This document shows, in pieces, positions 52,140 through 62,400 of a stretch of 64,000 bases of DNA. Position 1 is the stretch's first letter. Each line of letters starts with the position of its first letter. A program made the translations under genes and the position numbers. Source of the DNA: Bacilli bacterium (lineage in GTDB: Bacteria > Bacillota_I > Bacilli_A > RFN20 > CAG-826); contig DAOKYO010000001.1 in the NCBI GenBank assembly GCA_035326105.1, positions 186,001 through 250,000 of the forward strand. The letters are read 5' to 3'. Under the pieces are notes generated by a model. That model made no database searches. It saw only the letters and a list, made by a program, of their open reading frames with translations, and was not told the DNA's origin.

Positions 52140-54090
52140 TTTCATTATCGGTTGTCTTTTCTTCCGGCTTTTCCTCCGGCGGTAAATCGCCCTCACTTAA
52201 GCCCAAAGAATTGGGATTTGCTTCTTCGGCAGGAAGCACATGATTCTTCATTAGGTAATCGATTTGCTCCGCTGTTATCGTTTCGTTTGAAAGAAGTGTT
52301 TCCGCAATTAGCACGACGTCATCATGATGTTCCGTTAATATCTTGCGTGCTTTATCATGAGCGTCCTCAATAATCTTTCGAATAGCCTTATCAATTTCAA
52401 CGGCCACTTCAGCCGAGAAATTTTTCTGCGAACTAGCATAATCACGGCCCAAGAAAACTGAGCCTGTGTCTTTTTCATATTGGATCGGTCCTAATGCCGA
52501 CATTCCATATTCCGTTACCATTGAACGAGCAATTGTGGTTGCTACTTCAATATCATTGGCCGCGCCCGTCGAAACATCTTTAAAAAATAATTCCTCTGAA
52601 GTACGGCCGCCTAAATAGCCGACGATTCGCGCTTCCAATTCGTTCTTTGTCATTAAGAAACGATCATCTTCCGGAGTCATCATTACATGTCCGCCCGTAC
52701 GCCCGCGCGGAATAATTGTTATCTTCCGAACTTTATCCGAATAAGGTAGGAACAAACCGATAACTGCGTGTCCGGCCTCATGATATGCAACCACTTTACG
52801 CTCGTGTTCATTCATCCCTTTAGATGATTTAGCCGGTCCGGCAATCCGCCGATCAACCGCCTCATCAATATCCGCTAGGTATATCATATCTTCATCTTTA
52901 CGAATCGCCAGAATTGCAGCATCGTTCAAAATTGACTCGATATCCGCGCCGGAGAATCCCACTGTCCGCTGAGCTAAATTATTAAAATCAACATTGGGAG
53001 CAATCTTCTTATTCCGGGCATGAACGCGGAAAATAGCGGCCCGTCCTTCACGGTCCGGTAAATCAACCGTAATTTTACGATCAAAACGCCCGGCCCGTAA
53101 AAGCGCCGGATCCAATACGTCTTCACGGTTCGTCGCCGCAATAACGATAATGCCTGAATTATCTTCAAATCCATCCATCTCAACTAATAATTGATTCAGG
53201 GTTTGTTCACGTTCATCGTTGCCACCGCCTAAACCGGCACCTCTTTGTCTGCCGACTGCATCCAACTCATCAATAAAGATTAAACATGGTGCGTTTTTCT
53301 TCGCTTGATGGAACATATCCCGTACACGGCCTGCGCCAACACCGACAAACATTTCGACAAAATCAGAGCCGGATATCGAGAAGAAAGGAACATGAGCTTC
53401 ACCCGCAACTGCCTTGGCAAGCAAAGTTTTACCGGTTCCTGGAGGGCCGACCAAAAGTACGCCCTTAGGAATTTTAGCGCCAAACTTTGAATACTTTTTA
53501 GGTGTCTTTAAGTAATCAACCAATTCCATCATTTCGTTTTTTTCGGCATCACAGCCAGCGACATCAGCAAACTTAGTTTTTGAATCACTGACCATCCGGG
53601 CTCTTGATTTATTAAATTCAATTGCTTTGCTATTAGAATTGTTAACTGAACTCGACATTCTTGAAAATAAGAAGAATACTAAGACTACTGTCCCAACAAG
53701 AAGAATAATGGTTGGTCCCCATGAATCCCACCAACTGGTTTTAAAAGCGTTGACAATTTGCCAACTAGACAAGGTTGTTTCATTTCTTAAAGCCTCAAGA
53801 ACGAAATTATTATAGAAGGCATTATCAATAACTGCCGAAAAAGCTTGGTTATTTCCGTATACACCCTCAATATAAGTTACACTCGTCGTCGTGGTTGTTT
53901 TTACTGAAGTAATATTGTTATCCGCAATAAAGGCTAAAATGTTACTCTGATCCTTTTGGGTTATCGTACTGTTGCTACCTTGAAAAACAATGTAGACAAA
54001 AAGAGCGATTACCACCGCCATGATAATATATGGCAATAGAAACGAGAGAACGCCTTTTCCTTTATTTTGGGGATTTTGCTGTTCGTTCAT
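52120..54090 (-). CDS. ftsH: ATP-dependent zinc metalloprotease FtsH
   Basis: 656 aa from ATG 54090 (AAGGAG 6 nt upstream). Two TM helices (about 15-35 and 115-140) with a periplasmic-side domain between. AAA+ domain: Walker A GPPGTGKTLLAKA, Walker B CLIFIDELDAVG, SRH ATNREDVLDPALLRAGRFDR. Zinc protease HEAGHA with the third ligand in a D-rich segment near 480. It degrades membrane and regulatory proteins. The C-terminal tail is acidic. The usual upstream neighbour hpt is absent; the large subtilase occupies that position. Confidence 0.98.
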   Translation of the reverse strand: MNEQQNPQNKGKGVLSFLLPYIIMAVVIALFVYIVFQGSNSTITQKDQSNILAFIADNNITSVKTTTTTSVTYIEGVYGNNQAFSAVIDNAFYNNFVLEALRNETTLSSWQIVNAFKTSWWDSWGPTIILLVGTVVLVFFLFSRMSSSVNNSNSKAIEFNKSRARMVSDSKTKFADVAGCDAEKNEMMELVDYLKTPKKYSKFGAKIPKGVLLVGPPGTGKTLLAKAVAGEAHVPFFSISGSDFVEMFVGVGAGRVRDMFHQAKKNAPCLIFIDELDAVGRQRGAGLGGGNDEREQTLNQLLVEMDGFEDNSGIIVIAATNREDVLDPALLRAGRFDRKITVDLPDREGRAAIFRVHARNKKIAPNVDFNNLAQRTVGFSGADIESILNDAAILAIRKDEDMIYLADIDEAVDRRIAGPAKSSKGMNEHERKVVAYHEAGHAVIGLFLPYSDKVRKITIIPRGRTGGHVMMTPEDDRFLMTKNELEARIVGYLGGRTSEELFFKDVSTGAANDIEVATTIARSMVTEYGMSALGPIQYEKDTGSVFLGRDYASSQKNFSAEVAVEIDKAIRKIIEDAHDKARKILTEHHDDVVLIAETLLSNETITAEQIDYLMKNHVLPAEEANPNSLGLSEGDLPPEEKPEEKTTDNEKGEVKE

Positions 54091-54173
54091 GTTAAACTCC
54101 TTTTTAGTGTTATTAATCAATAAGGCCATTTACCTGACACTTAAAGAAAACTACCCCGATGGTAGATAATCCA

Positions 54174-54202
54174 ATTATACAAACTTCGCCCTTTATTCAC
54201 AA
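54174..54202 (-). promoter_or_regulatory. Sigma-A promoter of ftsH
   Basis: Minus strand TTGTGA (54197-54202), 17-bp spacer, TATAAT (54174-54179); leader of about 77 nt. Confidence 0.7.
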
Positions 54203-54394
54203 CGGCAACACACTATATTTTATGCCTTCATCGATATAAAAACGCACTTTTTTCACACAAAGTTAAAATATTCATATCTTTGTCATTGCCAAAACCATAT
54301 ATGGCAAAAAATAATAAGTATTGATTTTTTAGAAAAAATCATTAACTCATTTTTGTTCGTCGACCGCCAACTATTTGCCGTTGAAGTTGCCATT

Positions 54395-54430
54395 ACAAAA
54401 AAACCGGTTTTAAAAAACTGACCGGTTTTT
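54395..54430 (-). terminator. Terminator after the subtilase gene
   Basis: AAAAACCGGT / ACCGGTTTT stem followed by a T run on the minus strand, 33 bp past the stop. Confidence 0.82.
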
Positions 54431-54462
54431 CAACAATTCATATCGTTTTTAGTTTAGTACAA

Positions 54463-57400
54463 CTAATGGTATCGGCGTTTTTTGCTATAAAGACCGACGA
54501 CTACAAATCCTACCGATATTAAAACCATCAAAAACATAATATTCGAGTTGGCTGGCGATTCAGTTATAATTTTTCCCGTCGATGAAGAATCATCGTATAC
54601 AAAATCATCGTAATTATAGGTACCGAGAATTATGTTGTATCGCGCTAGTAATTGCTCAAAAGCTGTTGATGATTTAATTAACGCTTTTGCTTCCAAAGTC
54701 ATTGCTTGATACTCAACCTGTAAAGTATGCCAAGTTTCCGTTTGCACATTGGCGGCCGCACATTCCACACCCGTTAAATTCATAAAATAATCGGCATAAG
54801 CTGCGGCTTGTTCTTCGGGGGTAAACTGTAAAACCATTCCCGATTGGTAGGTGATAGTAATGTTTGCCTGAAGATTCTTATTTGACACATCCAAACGGAA
54901 GAAACTTGATTCTGCTGGCGCATTCACTGTCGTAGAAGTGTTTTCCGACGAAGATGTTATCGATTGAGTAATACTTATGCCACTGGTGGAAGAAATGGCA
55001 CTTGAAGCAAAACGAATGTCCTGATGAGAACTGGCCGATCCTCCATCCAAATAATTAAACTCAATGGTTTGAATATTACCTAAATCATTAGTGTTGTATA
55101 TATAGCCGTCAGTATAAATAAAGAGATTACCTGCGCTCTGCCTTAAACCCTTGGCATTAAAAACCATGTCTTGGGCTTTTATTCCCGAATAAGTAGTTCC
55201 AGTTGTTGTCAAGGTTATGTCAAAAGCATCCGCGGTTAAAGCAATTTCGCCATTAGTCACTTCCCCTCCATTTGTTGAGCCGACATTAGTAACTGTGATT
55301 TCAACTGTTTCCCTCTGCTCAAGATAACCGAACACTAATGTGCTTCTTCCTAGAATCGAAGTTCCGCCACTAGTAACGGTCAAATCATATCCATCCAAAT
55401 ATGTAATTTCTCCTTTGGAATTACGATATGTCGCGCTCAGGTGTCCCAAATCTAATGTTTCTTTAAAAGTGTAATTGACTTTAAAGTCATCTTTTTGGAG
55501 TGTCAATAGAGGCTCGTAAGTAATTGGAACATTGACGGTTAAAGTCAAACTATCCGTATAACTGCCATCAGCGGTGGTTACGGTAATAACGCTTGTTCCT
55601 TGCTTGTGAGCGCTAATTAAACCGCTAGAGGAAATAGTTGCCACTTCCTCATCACTGCTAGAAAAATCAACATTCTTATTTGTGGCATCGAGGGGTAAAA
55701 CTTCATAAATAACTTGCTGCGTCTCTCCCTCAACTAAACTAATACTCTCACTTTGAAAAGTCACTCCGGTAACTTCAATTGGTGCTTCAACTACTTCTTG
55801 ATATTCAATATCAATATCACAAATATAAATACTATTAGTTGTTGTTTTGACCTCAATTTGAATGTATCCATCATCAATGTCTTTAGGAATATATGCACTC
55901 GTGTCGCGTTTAGTTGTTCCACCAGTTGTCGTTACAGAATATGTTCCAACCAAAACACGATTACTTATCGCGCTAGCCGTAGTTCCATCCAACAAGTATA
56001 CGCTTATGCTGCCTGCGCCCTTACTAGAGTTAGTGGCATATCCGATCGTCAACGATTGAATATTGTTAAAACTATGAGGTGAAATGGCGCTTGCGTCAGT
56101 AGTTCCGGTTGTTACCTGGACTCCTGAATTGCCGTAGCCATTACCATTCTTCACACTCTGCCAATTCTCTGGCATCGCTCCCCAATTTAAAGAGGAAAAA
56201 GAATAGGTCTTGTTTACTTCATTATAATTGCTTACATTGACAGCAATTGAAGCGCTGGCTGTTCCAATTTTTGCGCTTACCGTTATCGTGGCACTGCCGA
56301 CGGAAAGCCCGCTGATTACTCCGGTCTCACTTACCGATGCGATATTTGAATCACTGCTCGCAAATGAAAGATCACTTAAAAGCGCATTTTCAGGGCTCAG
56401 TGTCAGTGCCAAAGTGTGGCTGCTGTTTACTGCTATGTCGACATTATCTTCATCTATAACAATGCTATCAACGTTAAGATTCTCATCGGATCCCATGACC
56501 GTTATGTCAATTTCATCTTCAAAACTACCGTCATCAGTCAGTACTCCAATTTGAGTTGTTCCCACACCCGCAGCAGTTACAATACCACTGTTTTCATCAA
56601 CAATAGCAACGCTTTCGTCATTTGAAATATATATAACATCTTTGTTGGTTGCATTTGATGGCAATACACTGGCCACAACTGTCGCGGATTCTCCTACCCT
56701 TAAAACCAAATTCGACGGACTTAAAGTTACCCCCGTTACTGGGATATCATCAGTAACTAATAAATTGGTTAAATCCAATCTTCCATATCCATAGGTAGGG
56801 TCATTACCAACTGCTCCCAAATCAAAAACGCTTTCTTTTAACCGGTTTTCAATTTGAGCTGGCGTTGCACCGGAATCTTTTCCTTTGTAAAGGGCAACCG
56901 CGCTAGCAACAATTGGTGAAGCGAAAGATGTTCCCTGAGTTTCAACGTAACTTGTTGATGATCCAATATCAGCAACATAAACCGAGCCTGGGGCGACTAA
57001 ATCAACATTGTTTGTTCCATAATTAGAGTAGGAAGCAATTGTTGTACTCGAATTTCGGCTTAAAGCACCCACACCAATAACATGATTGTTGCTGGCGGGA
57101 TAAGAACTTTTATTTGTTTTTTCGTTTCCGGCGGCAGCAACCAATGTCACCCCTTTATTGTAAGCATAGTCAATCGATGCCTGAAAATATGTGTCTGCTC
57201 CTGATATTCCTTCTTGACGATCACCAAAACCATCAGTAAATGTTTCAGCATAAGCTCCAATTGACATATTAATCACATCGGCGCCATTATCCGCAGCATA
57301 ACGAATTGCACGATCTATTTCGGTAAAGTAATAATTTGTTTTTAAAATCATCAAATTAACATTCGGGGATACCCCAGCCGTGCCAACACCATTTACCATC

Positions 57401-57867
57401 GCCCCAATTGTTCCTGCGACATTTGTGCCGTGCCCATTATCCAATGGGTCTTCAATTATAGAGCGGCCGTAGGTGGCAATTTTTTGAATCTTAATATTTG
57501 AATAGGTTGATCCCGTTTCTTCAATATATGCTGAGGTATCTAAGATGTTCGTATTGCTGCCATCAAAAAAATCAACATGCGAAGTGTTTAATCCTGAATC
57601 AATAATTGCGACTGTAACCCCATCCCCGCGATAAGTATCATAGATTGTTCCGCGATTCAAATGGTTAAAATGGAACTGTTTAGAAAAAGACGGCTCCGAA
57701 CTTATCAAACGCGAGAAATCATCGGCAGAAACTTGCGATGTTGTCTCCACCGGTTTAACTTTAGCAGTTATAAATGGGTCCTTCTCCGGATTTCCCCAAT
57801 TGCAAAAGGAAATGGCTATAGGAATCATAAGTATAGTAGCAAACTTCATCAATCCAATTTTTTTCAT
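54463..57867 (-). CDS. Surface subtilisin-like (S8) serine protease with Ig-like repeats
   Basis: 1134 aa from ATG 57867 (AGGGA upstream). Signal peptide about 1-22. Catalytic triad: Asp in VAIIDSGLN, His in NGHGTNVAGTIGAM, Ser in GTSFASPIVASAVALYKG. Bacterial Ig-like Big2 repeats start at IPVTGVTLSPSN, VDSIVIDEDN and IEVTGVTFQSES, with a further beta-rich module near 860-950. A helical module (EEQAAAYADYFMNLTG) precedes a final TM helix and KKRRYH. It is thus anchored by a C-terminal helix without an LPXTG motif. It probably degrades proteins outside the cell for peptide supply or processes surface proteins. Position between tilS and ftsH is where Bacillus has hpt. Confidence 0.93.
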   Translation of the reverse strand: MKKIGLMKFATILMIPIAISFCNWGNPEKDPFITAKVKPVETTSQVSADDFSRLISSEPSFSKQFHFNHLNRGTIYDTYRGDGVTVAIIDSGLNTSHVDFFDGSNTNILDTSAYIEETGSTYSNIKIQKIATYGRSIIEDPLDNGHGTNVAGTIGAMVNGVGTAGVSPNVNLMILKTNYYFTEIDRAIRYAADNGADVINMSIGAYAETFTDGFGDRQEGISGADTYFQASIDYAYNKGVTLVAAAGNEKTNKSSYPASNNHVIGVGALSRNSSTTIASYSNYGTNNVDLVAPGSVYVADIGSSTSYVETQGTSFASPIVASAVALYKGKDSGATPAQIENRLKESVFDLGAVGNDPTYGYGRLDLTNLLVTDDIPVTGVTLSPSNLVLRVGESATVVASVLPSNATNKDVIYISNDESVAIVDENSGIVTAAGVGTTQIGVLTDDGSFEDEIDITVMGSDENLNVDSIVIDEDNVDIAVNSSHTLALTLSPENALLSDLSFASSDSNIASVSETGVISGLSVGSATITVSAKIGTASASIAVNVSNYNEVNKTYSFSSLNWGAMPENWQSVKNGNGYGNSGVQVTTGTTDASAISPHSFNNIQSLTIGYATNSSKGAGSISVYLLDGTTASAISNRVLVGTYSVTTTGGTTKRDTSAYIPKDIDDGYIQIEVKTTTNSIYICDIDIEYQEVVEAPIEVTGVTFQSESISLVEGETQQVIYEVLPLDATNKNVDFSSSDEEVATISSSGLISAHKQGTSVITVTTADGSYTDSLTLTVNVPITYEPLLTLQKDDFKVNYTFKETLDLGHLSATYRNSKGEITYLDGYDLTVTSGGTSILGRSTLVFGYLEQRETVEITVTNVGSTNGGEVTNGEIALTADAFDITLTTTGTTYSGIKAQDMVFNAKGLRQSAGNLFIYTDGYIYNTNDLGNIQTIEFNYLDGGSASSHQDIRFASSAISSTSGISITQSITSSSENTSTTVNAPAESSFFRLDVSNKNLQANITITYQSGMVLQFTPEEQAAAYADYFMNLTGVECAAANVQTETWHTLQVEYQAMTLEAKALIKSSTAFEQLLARYNIILGTYNYDDFVYDDSSSTGKIITESPANSNIMFLMVLISVGFVVVGLYSKKRRYH

Positions 57868-57982
57868 ATAAAATCCCTGTTTTTTGAATTTTACCACGAA
57901 AGAAAACATTATTGCCACTTATTTCATTGCCAAAAAACAACCGATGAATACATTGTTTTATTATCCAGAAAAAAAGTCAAAT

Positions 57983-59215
57983 TTAGTTTAACAAAACATC
58001 CAATGTCGAATTGGATTCCCCGCTATATTGAGAACGAAAACGAGGAATGAAGATTACTTTCCCCTTGCAATCAACAAATAGTGGCCATTGTAGACGAAGA
58101 TGATAAGGGACCTTCCAATCAATAAATAACCTTTTCACTGATTTACGCTTGTTTCCAATGTAATAAAAGTCGTTATTTCTTATCGATCTTATGGTTAGAG
58201 GATAGGAAGATAAGGGAAACTGAAGTCTCTTATCCAAACTATCAAAATTGACATTCAATTGAGGAAAATGGTACTCCCCCGGTTTTTCAATTGTATACGC
58301 GTAGGGTTTTAATTCACTGTCGCGGTATATAAGTACGTAATCATATTCTTTAGCGAGATAATAATCATTTAATAGACACCGACGAACATTAGGCTTTCTA
58401 GAAACAATAAAATTTTCCAACTGACGCATTAGTTTAGATGAAAATTTCTTTTCTAATTTGTACTTTGCTAAGAGAAAATATAAAAAACCTGATTTTTGCT
58501 CTTCAGTTAATTTTAGCAATACTTTGATTGAATACTTATGCCCATCGATAAGCTGTCCGTCAGCAAACAGAAACTCTTGCTCCCTTTGCAGGTTAAGTTG
58601 ATTAATTGTGGCAATTAATTCTTTTTTCCCCTTGCTTGTCATCTTCGCCACTACCTTATGCCGTATATAGTTACGGGTGTAGCGCAGATCAAAATTGCTT
58701 TTATCGATTGCAAAAGGAATTTTGTTTATTAAGTCATAATCAAGAAGTTGCTTTTTGGAAAAAGCAAGTAACGGCCGAATGACCCGGACTTTGTCAATGA
58801 TTGTTTCGGCTCGAATTCCATAATAGGAAAGATATTTTTGACGCTTAGTTTGCATCAAATAAGTCTCCAGCAAATCGTCTTGATGATGGGCTGTTAAAAC
58901 CGCATATAACTCACTGTTTTGAATGATAAGCTGAGAAAAAAACTGATAGCGAACGCTTCGTGCTTGGGCTTCAAAATTACCGGTAAACGCCTCGCCGTCC
59001 ACATCCAATCGGTGAAATTTCAGTCCATGCGCTTCCGCGTAACGAAAAAGAGCCGCGCTTTCTTCATCCGCCTCTGGTTCTCGAACATGATAATTTACAT
59101 GGGCAATCTCAAATCGATAGCCTCCTTTTAAAAGCAAACTCAAAAGAGCCATTGAATCTGGTCCATAGCTAGCGGCCAAAAGATATTTTTTACTCTTGTC
59201 CAGTTGAATTTCCAT
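57983..59215 (-). CDS. tilS: tRNA(Ile)-lysidine synthase TilS
   Basis: 410 aa. The PP-loop AASYGPDSMALLSLLL replaces the common SGGPDS, with Tyr at the first Gly. HVNYHVREPEADEESA, LTAHHQDDLLETYLMQ and YIRHKVV are conserved. The C-terminal domain contains LKPYAYTIEKPGEY and SVKRLFIDWKVPYHLRLQWPL-type recognition segment. It converts C34 of tRNA-Ile(CAU) to lysidine and is essential. Its start overlaps the rqcP end by 26 nt. Confidence 0.94.
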   Translation of the reverse strand: MEIQLDKSKKYLLAASYGPDSMALLSLLLKGGYRFEIAHVNYHVREPEADEESAALFRYAEAHGLKFHRLDVDGEAFTGNFEAQARSVRYQFFSQLIIQNSELYAVLTAHHQDDLLETYLMQTKRQKYLSYYGIRAETIIDKVRVIRPLLAFSKKQLLDYDLINKIPFAIDKSNFDLRYTRNYIRHKVVAKMTSKGKKELIATINQLNLQREQEFLFADGQLIDGHKYSIKVLLKLTEEQKSGFLYFLLAKYKLEKKFSSKLMRQLENFIVSRKPNVRRCLLNDYYLAKEYDYVLIYRDSELKPYAYTIEKPGEYHFPQLNVNFDSLDKRLQFPLSSYPLTIRSIRNNDFYYIGNKRKSVKRLFIDWKVPYHLRLQWPLFVDCKGKVIFIPRFRSQYSGESNSTLDVLLN

Positions 59216-59474
59216 CAGTTTCTATTACCTTGTCTTCCAAAATACGATATAAATCTCCGGCACTTTTTCTTGTCGGAGTATCGGCTGTATCGATAACTTC
59301 TATCGTCAACAAATGCCGGCCGAGACGAATGTGAATTATATCGCCGATTTTGATTTCACTGGCTGGCTTTGCCTTGTGCTCATTGACATCGGCCAAACCA
59401 TGTTCCAGCACTTCCTTGGCGATGGTCCTCCGCTTGATAAGTCGGCTAACTTTTAAAAATTTATCCAATCGCAT
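59190..59474 (-). CDS. rqcP: S4-domain RNA-binding protein RqcP-like
   Basis: 94 aa from ATG 59474 (AAAGGAAAG upstream; 1 nt after the mfd stop). The S4 domain is MRLDKFLKVSRLIKRRTIA, then LADVNEHKAKPASEIKIGDII. The YabO/RqcP family acts in ribosome quality control with RqcH, stabilising the P-site tRNA during Ala-tail synthesis. The gene order mfd-rqcP-tilS agrees with Bacilli once the sporulation genes are removed. Confidence 0.9.
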   Translation of the reverse strand: MRLDKFLKVSRLIKRRTIAKEVLEHGLADVNEHKAKPASEIKIGDIIHIRLGRHLLTIEVIDTADTPTRKSAGDLYRILEDKVIETDGNSTGQE

Positions 59475-59475
59475 A

Positions 59476-62400
59476 TTATTCACTTTCCTTTGCCTGATAT
59501 TCAATATAAACATGCTTTACAATTTCAATCAATTTCTCATAGTTTGTAAGCCAATCACCATCTTTTAATAATTGAATCCGCAGTTCCCGGCTGGCATAAC
59601 GGAACCGCAAAACTTTCGATAGCGGAATAAGCGCCTGAAATAAAGCGGTCCCAATGCCATTTATTTGATTGTATTTATCCGATAATTTGATTGTCACTTG
59701 ACTACTGCCATCTACGATCTCACTAAACTCTTCCCCCTGCAGATCGATATCAAGCGCCCGTTTCCGCAAAAGCTTTTCAACCTCTTCCGGTAGGCGTCCG
59801 TATATGTCACGGATTTCCGAACCTATTCTTGATAAATCTTCGCGCTTCTTTGCATTTTCAATATCTTGATATAATTCAATTTTATCGGAAGCATTTGCAT
59901 AGTCCGCGGGTATATAGGCATCTATAGCAAGTGCTGGTGCCGGTTTAATCGGTATTTCTTCCACTATCCGACCGGTCTTTTTTTCTTCAATTGCTTGGTT
60001 GAGCAACTTGATATACATATCGATTCCGACCGTATCAATAAACCCGGCCTGTTCCGGTCCCAAAAGGTCACCCGCTCCACGTATCATCAGATCGCGTTGA
60101 GCAATTTTATACCCACTGCCTAATTCCGTAAAATCCTCAATGGCTTTAAGCCGCTTGCGGGCAGCATCATTCATCTTCCGTTTACTATTATAAAGTAAAT
60201 ATGCGTAAGCAATGCGATTACCTCGGCCAACTCGTCCTTTTATTTGATAGAGTTGGGCTAAGCCGAAGTTCTCGGCATTTTCAACAATAATCATGTTGGC
60301 ATTAGGAACGTCTATACCATTCTCAACAATTGATGTACAGACCAAAAGATTTATTTCACCATTATAGAAACGCATCATCGTATCTTCTATCGAATCCTTA
60401 TCCATTTTCCCGTGCACAACGCCGATTACGGCCTTGGGTATCATCCGCTGCAAGCGGTTGGCAACATTAAAAATGGTCGCCACTTGATTATGCAAATAAA
60501 AAACTTGTCCGTAACGGGCTAATTCGCGTTCAATCAATTCCTTAACAACGTTTTCTTTATACTCCAAAACATAAGTTTGGATTGGCATCCGATTTTCCGG
60601 AGGAGTGTTGATTTCCGAAAGAGACCGAATTCCCACCAATGACATTTGTAAGGTTCGGGGAATCGGCGTTGCCGAAAGAGTGAGAATGTCGATATTATTC
60701 TTCATTTCTTTGATTCGTTCCTTTTGCTCAACCCCAAATCGTTGCTCTTCATCAACAATTAAAAGTCCTAGCTTTTGAAACCGAATTTCTTTGCTGAGCA
60801 GACGATGTGTGCCGATGACTAAATCAATTTCTCCGCGTTCTATTTGTTTGATATAGTCTTTTTGAATACTCTCGGGAATTAGCCGCGAAAAAATAGCGAT
60901 TCTTATACCAAATGATTGGTATCGAAGAAGCGCGTTTTCATAATGTTGACGCGCCAAAAGCGTAGTCGGACATAAAAAAGCCACCTGATAACCTGCATTG
61001 ATTGCCTTAAACGCCGCCCGGAAAGCAATTTCAGTTTTTCCAAAGCCGACATCTCCGCACAGCAGGCGATCCATCGGTTTATCACTTTCCATATCCGTTT
61101 TAATTTCCTGATAGCTCTTTTTTTGATCCGCGGTTAACTCGAAAGGAAATTCCTTTTCAAATGCCACATTCATTTCGTCATCGACAGGAAAAGAAATTCC
61201 TCTTGCTTGATAGCGAGAACTATATAAAGTAATCAGCTTATCGGCAATGTCATTCACCCGTTCGCGAATCCGCTTTTTAGTTTTTTCCCATTCACTGGAA
61301 TTTAAATGATTTAATTTCGGGGCTACGCCTTCGCGCCCGGAAAATTTTCGCACCAGCCGAAATTGCGATAGCGGAACATAAAGTGCGTCCGTACCCGCAT
61401 AGGCAATATGGAGAAAATCTTGATGGACACCATCCACTTCTAATGTCTTAATCTCAAGAAATTTTCCAATTCCGTTATATTCATGAACCACATAGTCGCC
61501 TGGATTTAAATCTTCATAAGATCGAAGAATCGTCGCTTCCTTATAACGCGACATAAAGCGTGAATTATGCTTTTGAACGCCAAAAATCTCTTTGCTGGAG
61601 ATAAATACGATTCGCTCGTCGACAATTTCAAACCCGGCCTCTAAATTATATAAATTTATTCCCACTCCCTTTTCGGGAAGCGCCAACTCTGCCCCTAAGG
61701 AATAAGGAATTTTCTTTTCTTCAAGCGCAGATTTTAATAAATTAACTTGATTGGCACTCGCTAAAGTCAAAACCACCCGAAAATCGTTTCTAATATAACT
61801 TTCCACCAATCCTAGGGCCAATTTTAAATTACCATATTGTCCTAGAAGCGGCCGAACATTAAAAATGATTTCATTTTCCTTTTCATGGTGTTCATGAAGG
61901 CTAATCATTCCACTGCCTTTAGAATAAACGCCCGTCATTGATTGATATAATCCTAAATGCGATATAGTTCTGCCTTCTTTATGGAGTTCATCAAGAAAGT
62001 TTAAGGCTTCGGTGGCCAAAAGAATTTCCGAATCTTGATTTTGATCGCGATTACTCAAAACAATTGTCGCCTGAGGGCGATAATCGGGAAGTGAAAAATA
62101 TTTATCTTGAAGAAAAGCCATATATTTATACAAACTTGCCCGATAATCAAAATGTTGTAATCGATCAATATCTTCTTTAACGGCTTCTTTAAACTCCAGC
62201 ATCGTCTGCGGTGTAAAGTGAGTCTTATCTTCATTCATTTGAAAAGTGATTTTTGCTTCTATTTGATTCCTTTCCTCCAAAGATAACAACAAATCACTTC
62301 CGGGAATCATAATCGCTTCATCAATCTCTTCATAACTTGTCTGCGTGGCTATATCAAAATAACGAATGCTTTCTACCTCGTCATCAAAAAACTCAATCCG

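Larger units (their letters stand above)
54091..54462. other. ftsH leader and intergenic stretch
   Basis: Holds the ftsH promoter (54174-54202), a small CTACC/GGTAG hairpin at 54151-54165 followed by T-rich sequence in the leader, and the terminator of the subtilase gene (54395-54430). Nothing coding seen. Confidence 0.5.
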
